Part shown: positions 27,201 to 33,582 of the stretch, piece after piece
How positions within the stretch are numbered: the stretch's first letter is position 1
Layout of the letters: each line of letters begins with the position of its first letter
Origin: an uncultured Bacilli bacterium
GTDB lineage: Bacteria; Bacillota_I; Bacilli_A; RF39; UBA660
Reading direction: 5' to 3'
NCBI GenBank assembly: GCA_947600335.1
Contig: CANQGB010000004.1
Location: 1 to 47,067, forward strand
DNA length: 47,067 nt
Notes under the pieces: generated by a model
What the model was told of the DNA's origin: nothing
Databases searched by the model: none
The model's input: only the letters and a program-made list of their open reading frames with translations
Program-made: the position numbers and the translations under genes

Positions 27201-28526
27201 AAAGAAGCTTACAATGACTATAAAAAATATGGTTCCTCATATAAACTTAATGAATTGAAAAATTTATATTTTACAAAATTTTGTAATTTACCTTATGATA
27301 ATGTTAAAGATTTGATTAATAAGTATTCGGAAAATATTGAATTTATTCAACAAAATGAACCATATTCAGCAACAATTCTTGAATATTTAAAATATATTGA
27401 TTCACTAAATGACATTGATTTAATTAAAGATATATATATGAATCAAACCTTTAAATTAACAAGTGAAGAAATGCTTTACTTAGATGATAGTCTAAGAAAA
27501 GCTTATGTAGCAACATATATTGAATCTTTAGGAAAAACTGCTAATACAATAAATCAAACTATTGATGAAAATTCATCTTTAGTAGAAACGATTGATTATA
27601 ATGGTAAAGAAATAAAAATGGTTAGTTTAAACGACGATTTTGCTCTTATTGCTCGAAGTAGTGAATCGGGATTACTTAATAAGAACCGCGCATTAGTTGA
27701 TGATTCTTACATAAAAACATGGAATAATACTAATGGTGCTCATCATTTGTTAGCAACTTCTTATATTACTTCTGAAAATATTGGCTCTTGTCCAGTTAAT
27801 GGTACAGGTGTCTTATATGGATTTACCAACATTAAAGAAGATGATCTTATGATGATGGGTCCTGCAGATATTCATTCTGAAGTAAATAATGTTGGCTATG
27901 AATCTGTCCAATCTCAGAAATTTATCACAGCTGATAAAATGTCTAGTTATACAACTCGTATTTATAATGAATTAGTTTTAGAAAAAGCCAATGTTAAGCC
28001 TGATTGTATCATTGTCTATACTGATTTTAGTCCTGAATTAATGAATAATGCTTATAAGGCTGCTGCTGAATGGAATATACCAATTATAAAAATAGACAAG
28101 ACTCAGTTAGCTGAAAATAATAATCAAAAAATAAATAATCATTTAAGTGAATTTAGTCAAACTAAAAACTTAGAAGAATTAGAAAGTGCCTTAAATCTAT
28201 ACGAATCAAATGTCAGTGGCTTTAAATTAAATACTTATGTCGAAGAAGGAAAAACAGATGTGACTTCTAGTATCGATAATAGTTATATCAAAGAGTTAGG
28301 TTTATTCGATTCCAAGCAAATTGAAACAAATCTGCAACAAGCTTTAGAGTATTATAAAACCCTTGATAATAATAGTGAAATGGTAGATAATTACATTGAA
28401 ATACTTAAACAAGTCCAATATAAATATGATATAACTAATAGCATGAGAAATTCAGCGCTTGCCAACAGTAAATCGGATATTGATTATAATGCATATATTG
28501 AAGAGGCTTTAAAAATAAGGAAGTGA
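21243..28526 (+). CDS. Giant multidomain protein, 2427 aa, candidate T7SS-associated effector
   Basis: The start follows GAGAAAGGAAGGG; the stop is TGA. Residues 1-95 form a helical hairpin-like domain (ending KYLEQYVNDIENVEQVM), in the position of an LXG/WXG targeting domain. Residues 230-480 are mostly helical. A glycine/alanine-rich hydrophobic stretch near 555-640 (GSTGVGEAYAAGAAGAAMGT, then GALNGLSEAGLEMVIGGL) and another near 1040-1085 resemble glycine-zipper segments of polymorphic toxins. Near 850-930 a domain reads GLYHFADENTIDKIF ... GTPKSFFFAGVP, faintly ADP-ribosyltransferase-like. Near 1530-1560 MVRDRGHALTIEINYDENG starts another. The C-terminal part has a helical-repeat-like region (about 1690-2080), then a compact domain near 2110-2300 with GAHHLLATSY and CIIVYTDFSPEL...IPIIKIDK. 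The phrase DNVADN occurs twice as a linker. Function is not established; no classic signal peptide. Confidence 0.75.
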   Translation: MEEFIANTNAIRENIKILQKYSNYYAKKKETFKKNAYGSSNCTPISNYLQKINQIYDNLAKNTDNVIKYLEQYVNDIENVEQVMSNTGSGNINASNTRAHANKYRNYLKKYNIPDEDIFPINNFNASSYSGSSSSIAVNVDNPFARVNSSQNVNVGKATAGFNTAVFGFDHIKREGYSAEYQEISLSEYESWMEKINSGDMSSFSLDKLGFSKVLDGYIVTLQNQTNLFQPLLDDAIKKSEARNELESRYSEIEDWQNQYEVNLRERAGQYRQGIISKEKIKELGLDKYTFDQNTYTYDLTIDEMVDLIKSKDLETKNFYRELEQTMKELNTDTERLTGYATYAEFASNFDKIEQDQYIASATLKKLENQIAMASYTLLPFLEEYQNYKNSDNIKTPLEKVGVFSSEKIKNLAEAIEINEDYAEMGNIYNYIYETEGEYAANEYLNAVEDSVNQILGQKKANEFLESLSGETKTIINENGEEETIRVFSDSALTSISDHLKITGKGIGEGVQSFGEGLAAWLKSSDVYSADEYERMYILDALSKGENSFLYSNNFEISQSIGNMAPTIALSIILGSTGVGEAYAAGAAGAAMGTSAGGNSYHQALVEGYSQGQSLLYGALNGLSEAGLEMVIGGLTGISDVKVTNFLTYLQASAKEGNEEALQEIIDALSRKAIFGEDIEWSDTFKAALKSGAYGAITADVLNGASLTVNAGISGINSYFNSNVNGFSQIVNAKNMISERYKNLHQEQLNAIKDGTINKIKGMPNQVKETAQKYANNFNEFREHLNNKVENDVNNSVDRLTIEDLNYNTNNGKLTNLGNVLLSNLKKYVYTNTNKFNGLNEKIQEEGLYHFADENTIDKIFDSQTIKASGLNASYGTPKSFFFAGVPSVGAYATNLDSIPLTTTAVKVVPTDNSINSSKFKVRNLDDAAISYNGNFDLNNAISTKEYFALKLENNELIYQKVSKEEYENYANTEEGQKIADFLKDKKNIQAIKNDYFNKLAQKLDRGHLLNELNETIETLDVDNVADNNIKNIGKKAKNVAVRGTKTVGGFTGVLAAQALNALGPIGTMASIPLTLKGISLIQDGVFNNNINNSFLMTEDRIVKTENGYEKISKLYQNAFAFNDFIKSRFSDNPQEYFLVRSLNAFQQLNKNQKYATTSQANTYMLLRQIQKLGFIKNLTKTESKKQSNLAFERFYLGVKQRERAIKMYDLSFETTDKTLDSATISDILKLSKVDLSKYDIKTDSKGNTILDLRINEKIKEKFNPMLYIDKIKEKLHKNNIETDITNNNPENIEILETDNVADNTVEKVEEINTNTTNNISEEAKQAFEKLQMFFDTDLKVKEIMSENAPNAAYQYNQEYISQYSDNLLEMIKDLKFYFKKMSKVINISDTYINDLFNNYEIQLAECGLNFNKLKKFYNDYISDMSDNIINLTRENFAGYSLDAKEAFSSVLSEAKTVNEVLHVLHSYITNDNDMYTSMPTIDSKTNSNQESITLYGEDNEIARSFFNSFPTNEDSNITDIISLKNKLLVMVRDRGHALTIEINYDENGKAYIDYFIPKICNADKVNKLTGVRKVSSDAPANAFTTGYFETTLDNLNNDIYNFIKNVPTDDDMVFPEFDEINAPAENDISQVSENSTESTMERVKLSNEKYIFADDFINLSTEKQIDYITSANRYQLNSILRDINLSNIDSKVVNEIQSKIINNQDVYFNTDKYSRNTFSELILSNPELAQKVKNVILIQCIDHNDNSSSYAMEELYRRINNGENILDHQVYTTPHFNLYENSLNKFIAQYPDAWDKIRNILKNKFDSLSPEIKDISRQSRNLYAQGYFIEEYLKGNIDEEGLNFINELVAENPKKAENINYSLLNKKYIDTLGVDYLKSIINDYSCSNQLVTLNENYPNLYNSFVDILNNAQKDNSLYTLSIKMKNVLNYLYNNADKFNELNSNIITSENFVNFAIYMNKDPDIKIYEYYDDYENELNNKCDEKFKEAYNDYKKYGSSYKLNELKNLYFTKFCNLPYDNVKDLINKYSENIEFIQQNEPYSATILEYLKYIDSLNDIDLIKDIYMNQTFKLTSEEMLYLDDSLRKAYVATYIESLGKTANTINQTIDENSSLVETIDYNGKEIKMVSLNDDFALIARSSESGLLNKNRALVDDSYIKTWNNTNGAHHLLATSYITSENIGSCPVNGTGVLYGFTNIKEDDLMMMGPADIHSEVNNVGYESVQSQKFITADKMSSYTTRIYNELVLEKANVKPDCIIVYTDFSPELMNNAYKAAAEWNIPIIKIDKTQLAENNNQKINNHLSEFSQTKNLEELESALNLYESNVSGFKLNTYVEEGKTDVTSSIDNSYIKELGLFDSKQIETNLQQALEYYKTLDNNSEMVDNYIEILKQVQYKYDITNSMRNSALANSKSDIDYNAYIEEALKIRK

Positions 28527-28531
28527 TTAAA

Positions 28532-28681
28532 ATGAACAAAAAAGAAATTTTAGAAACAAAAGCAGCTATCTTAAAACAAGTACTAGAAAATAAAAAAAAC
28601 ATAGTAGATGTCTTAGTTCAAGAACAAGAAAAAAACAAAGAAATTGAAAACGAATCACTTAAAAAGGAAACCAAAAGATAA
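28532..28681 (+). CDS. Small helical peptide, 49 aa, downstream of giant gene
   Basis: An open frame from ATG 28532, 6-10 bases behind AAGGAAGTG, encodes MNKKEILETKAAILKQVLEN and so on, ending in a charged EKNKEIENESLKKETKR tail. It is lysine/glutamate-rich with a hydrophobic heptad in residues 5-31 and looks like a single coiled-coil helix. It starts five bases after the giant gene's stop and is followed by a hairpin, so it closes that transcription unit. It is a candidate for an immunity peptide, chaperone or antitoxin-like partner, by position only. Confidence 0.6.
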   Translation: MNKKEILETKAAILKQVLENKKNIVDVLVQEQEKNKEIENESLKKETKR

Positions 28682-28687
28682 CAAAAA

Positions 28688-28737
28688 AGGTTTAGTTAAA
28701 AGTCATAAATTATGACTATGACTAAACCTCTTATTTT
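28688..28737 (+). terminator. Large hairpin closing the giant gene unit
   Basis: AGGTTTAGT (28688-28696) pairs with ACTAAACCT (28721-28729), and inside it AGTCATA pairs with TATGACT. CTTATTTT follows. The imperfect T tract makes it a moderate terminator. Confidence 0.6.
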
Positions 28738-28768
28738 AAAAAATATTTAAGTAGTGAGGAGCAAGTAT

Positions 28769-29302
28769 ATGATAGTGTTTATAATTATAGGAATATTTTG
28801 TTTAATCGTAATTTATTGTTTAATTACTTTTAATAATTTGTTCAAACTAAATAATAAATTCAAAATATCCTTTTCCCAAATGGATGTATATTTAAAAATG
28901 AGAATGGATTTAATACCAGATCTTGTTGCAACTGTAAAAGATTATGCCGAACTTGAACAAGATACTATCAAAAAAATAAATGAAATAAGTAACAAGGATT
29001 ATGATAAACTTTCATATACTGAAAAAATAAAAATCAATAACCAAATTTCCCATCATATTTCTAAACTACTTGCTTTAAAAGAAGCATATCCAGAATTAAA
29101 AGCTAATGAACAATTTCTAAAACTTCAACGGTCTTTAAGAGGTATTGAAGATGAAATTAGTATATCAAAACAACACTATAATGCAGTTGTCAAAGACTAC
29201 AATAATATTGTAAAAAAAAGACCAAGCAATATAGTTGCTAAATTATTAGGATGTAAACCAAAAAGTATGTTTGAAAGTGAAAATATGAAGGTGAATATGT
29301 AA
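28769..29302 (+). CDS. LemA family protein
   Basis: LemA proteins have an N-terminal membrane anchor and a helical cytoplasmic or surface domain of unknown role. Here residues 1-24 are the anchor. The hallmarks follow: DVYLKMRMDLIPDLVATVKDYAE, KEAYPELKANEQFLKLQRSLRGIEDEIS, HYNAVVKDYNNIVKKRPSNIVAKLLG and FE. Start chosen: ATG 28769 after GTGAGGAG; the upstream GTG 28754 is part of that site. The stop overlaps the start of the DUF2207 gene (TAATG), a pairing (LemA with a DUF2207-type protein) that is widespread and suggests a shared membrane function. The product is 177 residues. Confidence 0.93.
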   Translation: MIVFIIIGIFCLIVIYCLITFNNLFKLNNKFKISFSQMDVYLKMRMDLIPDLVATVKDYAELEQDTIKKINEISNKDYDKLSYTEKIKINNQISHHISKLLALKEAYPELKANEQFLKLQRSLRGIEDEISISKQHYNAVVKDYNNIVKKRPSNIVAKLLGCKPKSMFESENMKVNM

Positions 29303-31029
29303 TGACAAAAAAACATAAAAATATAATTTTTTCTTGGAAATTTTGGACTATTATTTCGGTTATATTGGTCATTTTAACTGCGTTAAATATAGACTCTGAT
29401 ACTAATAATGAAGTTAAAACGGCAACTGGATTTAATATTGTTTCTTTTAAAGTAAAATTAGATGTCCACGAAGACAATATTATCGATGTTACGGAAAATA
29501 TCACTGTCAATTTTTTAAACAATATTCAACATGGTATATATAGATATGTTCCCAAATGGTCAGAATATACTCCCCAAAATCGCCAAACCATAAAAAGAAA
29601 ATCTCTGATATCTAACTATCAAGCTGTAGGAGAAAATTATCGCCTAGATACAGTTAATGGTAAGGCTAGAATTACAATAGGTGATGCTGATGAATATGTA
29701 GCTAGGGGCGAAAAAGAATATACCATTAAATATACTTATAATATGGGTAAAGACCCTTATAAAAACTTTGATGAGTTAATATTTCATGCTTTTGGTGATT
29801 ATTGGGGTACAGAAATTAATAATGCCTCACTAGAAATAAATATGCCTAAAAGCATCGAAGGATATAATATTAATTTTTATCAAGATAAATATAGAGAAAG
29901 CAATATTACAAAAACAGTTGATTATTATATAGTTGGCAATACACTATATGCTAGTTATGATAAGCCTTTAACTAAATCGTTAACTGTCGATATTGAATTA
30001 CCTGATGGTTACTTTGTTGGAGGTAGTTGGTTTTATAGAATATGGCTTTATATAGAATTTATAATGCTTACCATAGCAATTCTCGGCATTACATGTTATA
30101 CGATTTATAAATGGTATAAATATGGTAAAGACTATCCTAAAGAATCTCAAACTATTGAATTTTTACCGCCTGACAATTTAAGTGCCGCTGAAATTGGTTA
30201 TATATATAATAAAAAACAACCTTCTAAAAAATTGACAATTGCCTTAATAATTCAATTAGCTAGTCGAGGTTATATTCAAATTGATGAACTTAACGAAGAT
30301 CAAAAAAAGATCCAAATTACCAAATTAGATATCAAAAATATTAAATCAAATATGACAGACATTGAAAAAACAGTTTATAAAAGATTATTTGAAGAAAAAG
30401 ATACCATCATTTTAAGTGAACATCAAAGTTTTTATAAAGCTTTTGATTCGGTTAATGATAAACTAAAAAATAGTTTTAAAAATAAAGTATATGATCAAGA
30501 AGCAAGAAATCAACGTCGGGATAGTATCTTAAGAAGCATAATTATTTTTAATCTTAATATTATGTCTCTTTGTTTTCTTAATGATTTATCTGATATTATG
30601 GTTTTAATATATTTATTATTGTTTCTATGTAATTTTATCAATTTATTTTTTATAATAATTATGAATCGAAAAACTCGTTATGGTGAATACATATCAGCTA
30701 AAGTTGCCGGTTTTAGAGAATTTTTAATAACTGCTGAAAAATCTAGAATAGAAGCTTTAGTCGAGGAGAATCCGAATTATTTTTACGATATTCTTCCTTA
30801 TACATACGTTTTAAATATTTCTAAAAAATGGATCAAAAAATTCGAAAATATTCCTATTCCAAATGTCGATATGGGAACCTTTGATTATATGAGTGATTCT
30901 TCATTTCACAGCCTTTATACTAATGTTTATATTCCAGCTTCTAGTTCTGGAAGTAGTTCCTCTTGCGGAGGCGGCTGTTCTTCTTGTGGTGGCGGTTGTT
31001 CCTCTTGCGGAGGTGGTGGCTCTTGGTAA
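29302..31029 (+). CDS. DUF2207 membrane protein with a cysteine/glycine repeat tail
   Basis: This 575-residue protein has an N-terminal anchor (FWTIISVILVILTALNI, about 12-30), then the DUF2207 extracytoplasmic beta-rich domain starting NIVSFKVKLDVHEDNIIDVTENITV and containing GIYRYVP, TIKYTYNMG and IELPDGYFVGG. A membrane helix lies near 240-265, then a DUF2207 C-terminal segment (PPDNLSAAEIGYIYNKKQPSKKLTIALIIQLASRGYIQI) and two more membrane segments near 410-455. The tail from about residue 548 reads SSSGSSSSCGGGCSSCGGGCSSCGGGGSW, with five cysteines in repeats. Many DUF2207 proteins end in a glycine/serine tail; the regular cysteines here and the overlapping radical SAM gene are notable. 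The start overlaps the lemA stop. Confidence 0.9.
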   Translation: MTKKHKNIIFSWKFWTIISVILVILTALNIDSDTNNEVKTATGFNIVSFKVKLDVHEDNIIDVTENITVNFLNNIQHGIYRYVPKWSEYTPQNRQTIKRKSLISNYQAVGENYRLDTVNGKARITIGDADEYVARGEKEYTIKYTYNMGKDPYKNFDELIFHAFGDYWGTEINNASLEINMPKSIEGYNINFYQDKYRESNITKTVDYYIVGNTLYASYDKPLTKSLTVDIELPDGYFVGGSWFYRIWLYIEFIMLTIAILGITCYTIYKWYKYGKDYPKESQTIEFLPPDNLSAAEIGYIYNKKQPSKKLTIALIIQLASRGYIQIDELNEDQKKIQITKLDIKNIKSNMTDIEKTVYKRLFEEKDTIILSEHQSFYKAFDSVNDKLKNSFKNKVYDQEARNQRRDSILRSIIIFNLNIMSLCFLNDLSDIMVLIYLLLFLCNFINLFFIIIMNRKTRYGEYISAKVAGFREFLITAEKSRIEALVEENPNYFYDILPYTYVLNISKKWIKKFENIPIPNVDMGTFDYMSDSSFHSLYTNVYIPASSSGSSSSCGGGCSSCGGGCSSCGGGGSW

Positions 31030-32021
31030 GTCGTTTTGTTCTCCAATGGCATCTAAGTGAAAATTGTAATTTAAAATGTCTACATTGTTATCAAGAAAAT
31101 CACCAACCAACCCAATTAAAATACGAAGAACTAGTTAAAATCTATGCTCAATTTAAAAAATTACTCCATAAATTAAAAATGAAAGGTCATATAAATATTA
31201 CCGGTGGTGAGCCCTTATGCAATCCTTACTTATTTAAAATATTAGACTTAATTAAACAAGATCAAGATTTAATTACTTTTTCTTTACTTACAAATGGCAC
31301 TTTAATCACCGAAGAAATAGCTAAAAAAATAAAATACTATAACCCTTCTTATGTTCAAGTTAGCCTTGAAGGAGGAAAAAAAACTAATGATTTTATTCGC
31401 GGCAAGGGTACTTATCAACAAATTGCTAAAGGAATTATCAATCTAAAAAAGCAAGATATTTTTACTTCAATTTCTTTTACAGCTACTAATTTAAATTATA
31501 AAGAATTTCCTAAAGTAGTTAAATATGCTAAAAAATATGGTGTTAATAATGTATGGTCTGACAGATATATTCCCTTAGGAAATTCCGAAGATAAAAATCT
31601 TACTTTAAATTATGAACAAACTAGGGAATATTTAAACATAATGAATAAAGAAAGAATTAAGTTACAAAAAAGTTCTTCTAATTTAACTATATCAATGTAT
31701 CGTGCCTTACAATTTCAAATGACTAATGATTTTGCCTATGGTTGTACAGCAGGAGATACCTTGTTAACTGTAATGGAAAATGGTGATTTAGTACCTTGTC
31801 GTAGAATGCCTATAATAGTCGGTAATTTATTAGAATCAAATATGTATGAACTATATAAAAATAACTCTATAATGAAAGAATTAAGAGAAAAGAGAATACC
31901 CGATGATTGCCAAGAATGTGAACATTATACAATATGTCACGGAGGTTTAAAGTGCCTTACTTATGCAATTTATAAAGATTTAAATCATAAAGATATGGGA
32001 TGCAATTATTCGGAAATATAA
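31023..32021 (+). CDS. Radical SAM/SPASM enzyme, candidate maturase of the adjacent Cys-rich tail
   Basis: The radical SAM cluster motif is C15-x3-C19-x2-C22 (SENCNLKCLHCYQ). It is followed by NITGGEPLCNPYLF (GGE), FSLLTNGTLI and QVSLEGG. The C-terminal SPASM region holds seven or more cysteines (GCTAGDTLL, VPCRRMP, DDCQECEHYTICHGG-KC, MGC), binding auxiliary clusters. Enzymes of this build modify peptides, for example by forming thioether links at cysteines. The start I prefer is TTG 31023, six bases behind GGAGGTGG, which lies inside the glycine-repeat codons of the upstream gene; this gives 332 residues and a seven-base overlap. No ATG precedes the CxxxCxxC motif in frame. Substrate assignment is inference from overlap and the cysteine tail. 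Confidence 0.88.
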   Translation: MVSRFVLQWHLSENCNLKCLHCYQENHQPTQLKYEELVKIYAQFKKLLHKLKMKGHINITGGEPLCNPYLFKILDLIKQDQDLITFSLLTNGTLITEEIAKKIKYYNPSYVQVSLEGGKKTNDFIRGKGTYQQIAKGIINLKKQDIFTSISFTATNLNYKEFPKVVKYAKKYGVNNVWSDRYIPLGNSEDKNLTLNYEQTREYLNIMNKERIKLQKSSSNLTISMYRALQFQMTNDFAYGCTAGDTLLTVMENGDLVPCRRMPIIVGNLLESNMYELYKNNSIMKELREKRIPDDCQECEHYTICHGGLKCLTYAIYKDLNHKDMGCNYSEI

Positions 32022-32088
32022 AATCTAATTTGCATTTTTAATCAAATAATGATAGTCTTTTTTTAGAATAGATAAAGGAGTGAAATAA

Positions 32089-32701
32089 ATGTCATATAAA
32101 TATATTCCTGAAACAATTAATTTTAAATTGTATACCGAAAAATATAAAGATTATGATTCATTTTTGCAAGACCAAATATTACCAAATATTTGAAGAATAT
32201 TTAAGAACAAAGGTTTCTTTCGAAGAAATAGATAAATATATTGAAACTAATAATATTTCTATTCCCATAATAGAAGATAAGGATATTAATTTTTATCACA
32301 AATTTTCTCATTTAGGCAGTAATTATTTGTTTTTAAGAAATAATATTCATGTGGAAAAATTAAACCCCGAAGAAATAATAGAATTGCATAACTTAAAGAA
32401 TCCCGAGCAATTTATTTTGAAAACTTATGAAAAAGTTTTATATGAAGATGGTGATTTTGTATTTGCCGGAGTTCCTATAGATGAAACCTTAGTGGCTTCT
32501 AAAAGTATCTTTTTTGAATTTGCCTTTCAATTAGCTAAGATAGAAGATATTAACACTTTAAAAGAAATTAAAAAAATAGAAACCAAAATTTTAGCATTTT
32601 TAAAAACCAACTTAGATTTTAACCGAATTGGATTAATCGAGTATAATGGTATGTCAAAATACTTATATGTAAAAAATGAAATTAAAGAAGAATTTATCTA
32701 G
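32089..32701 (+). pseudogene. Unknown protein gene with a +1 frameshift (about 203 aa if restored)
   Basis: ATG 32089 behind the strong AAAGGAGTG opens 34 codons (MSYKYIPETINFKLYTEKY...LPNI) and stops at TGA 32191. The remainder is open in the +1 frame to TAG 32701, with FEEYLRTKVSFEEI joining smoothly after LPNI. Either one extra T in ATTTGAAG breaks the gene, or the ribosome slips at ATT TGA A, which resembles the prfB slip CTT TGA C but has no SD-like stretch before it. The +1 frame has no well-placed start of its own. The product is soluble, acidic and unrecognised (features: DKYIETNNISIPIIEDKD, YEDGDFVFAGVPIDE). It lies 67 bases after the radical SAM gene, in the same direction. Confidence 0.6.
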
Positions 32702-32766
32702 TAATGGAAGAAAATAAATATAATCAAAAGTTATATTAAAAATAAATAATCATGCTCTTAACTTCA

Positions 32767-32795
32767 TTGACAAATGTATAAACTTTGTATATACT
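32767..32795 (+). promoter_or_regulatory. Promoter (and likely operator) of mazEF
   Basis: TTGACA (32767-32772) and TATACT (32790-32795) with a 17-base spacer make a strong sigma-A promoter. GTATA and TATAC within the spacer form an inverted repeat around it, where a MazE-MazF complex could bind for autoregulation. Confidence 0.72.
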
Positions 32796-32817
32796 ATAAA
32801 TGGATGGAGATGATACC

Positions 32818-33060
32818 ATGGAAGCAAGAATTCAAAAGTGGGGAAATTCTTTAGGCATTAGAATTCCTAGTAGTATGTTAAAATCTTTAAATATAAAAAT
32901 TAATGAAGTATTAAATATAGAACAAGAAGAAGACAAGATAGTTATTAGTATTCCAAAGAAAAAGAAGATATCATTAGAAGAACGATTTAATAATTATCAT
33001 GGCGATAATTTAGCTAAAGATTTTTCTTGGGATGATCCTATGGGAAAAGAAATATGGTAA
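32818..33060 (+). CDS. mazE: MazE-type antitoxin (AbrB/SpoVT domain)
   Basis: The product is 80 residues. Residues 1-45 form an AbrB-like swapped-hairpin DNA-binding domain (ARIQKWGNSLGIRIPSSMLKSLNI...VLNIEQEEDKIVISIP). The acidic-aromatic C-terminus (YHGDNLAKDFSWDDPMGKEIW) is the part that wraps the toxin. ATG 32818 follows GGAGATG; the earlier in-frame start at 32800 overlaps the binding site. It overlaps mazF by seven bases. Its neighbourhood is a mixed accessory region, where such modules often stabilise DNA. Confidence 0.93.
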   Translation: MEARIQKWGNSLGIRIPSSMLKSLNIKINEVLNIEQEEDKIVISIPKKKKISLEERFNNYHGDNLAKDFSWDDPMGKEIW

Positions 33061-33395
33061 AAAAATATATTCCAAAACAAGGAGATATTGTTTATTTAGA
33101 TTTTAATCCTACAAAGGGGCATGAACAAGCCGGAACTAGGCCGGCTGTTGTCGTTAGTACCAATACTTTTAATCAAAATACTAAAATGGTTGTTCTATGT
33201 CCTATTACATCCAATAATAAAGAATTTCCAACCCATTATCAGTTAAAAGATACTATGAATGTGCATGGTTCAGTTTTATGTGAACATATTAGAAGTGTAG
33301 ATTATGAAATTAGAAACTTAAAATTTGTTGAAAAATTAAGTGATAATGATTTTGTAAGTATAATTACATTATTAAATGCTTGTATTGAAGAATAA
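33054..33395 (+). CDS. mazF: MazF-type endoribonuclease toxin (PemK/MazF)
   Basis: MazF cleaves mRNA at short sequence motifs when freed from MazE. Visible: PKQGDIVYLDFNPTKGHEQAGTRPAVVVS near the N-terminus (with the conserved G-E-Q-x-G-x-RP catalytic loop), VVLCPITSN in the core, and GSVLCEHIRSVDY with the active-site-adjacent strand. At 113 residues it is full length and appears intact. It is translated from an ATG inside the end of mazE. Confidence 0.95.
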   Translation: MVKKYIPKQGDIVYLDFNPTKGHEQAGTRPAVVVSTNTFNQNTKMVVLCPITSNNKEFPTHYQLKDTMNVHGSVLCEHIRSVDYEIRNLKFVEKLSDNDFVSIITLLNACIEE

Positions 33396-33412
33396 ATCTA
33401 TCAAAATATCAC

Positions 33413-33459
33413 TATATCTCCAAATTAATCATAAAATAACTGATTTTTTTGGAGATATA
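33413..33459 (+). repeat. 10-bp inverted repeat downstream of mazF
   Basis: TATATCTCCA (33413-33422) and TGGAGATATA (33450-33459) are perfect arms with a 27-base AT-rich loop. It could form a long hairpin or be a recognition site. No gene fits here. Confidence 0.5.
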
Positions 33460-33476
33460 CATAAAAATTTTTAATC

Positions 33477-33505
33477 GAAGATAACTAAACTTATCTTCTT
33501 TTTTT
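33477..33505 (+). terminator. Terminator of the mazEF unit
   Basis: GAAGATAA (33477-33484) and TTATCTTC (33491-33498) form a perfect 8-bp stem with a CTAAAC loop, then seven T residues. Confidence 0.88.
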
Positions 33506-33551
33506 ATTAAATGATTAGTCAAAAATAATTTCCTTTATTAAAAACCTATGT

Positions 33552-33557
33552 TATAAT
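33552..33557 (+). promoter_or_regulatory. -10 element of the zinc-ribbon/yukD/essC operon
   Basis: TATAAT lies 26 bases before the first start. TTTCCT (33529-33534) with a 17-base spacer is a weak -35. The three secretion genes downstream are tightly packed and probably use this promoter. Confidence 0.5.
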
Positions 33558-33582
33558 CATTTTAAGATAAAGGGTGATGAAC

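Noticed and set aside
30963-31022. Upstream extension of the radical SAM frame to TTG 30963
   Set aside because: It would translate the Gly/Cys repeat of the preceding gene in another frame as MRRRLFFLWW-type sequence; the start at 31023 has a well-spaced binding site.
30961-31026. Cysteine/glycine repeat considered as a CRISPR-like or tandem DNA repeat
   Set aside because: The units are coding, only three, and diverge at wobble positions; no CRISPR array or cas gene was seen in the window.
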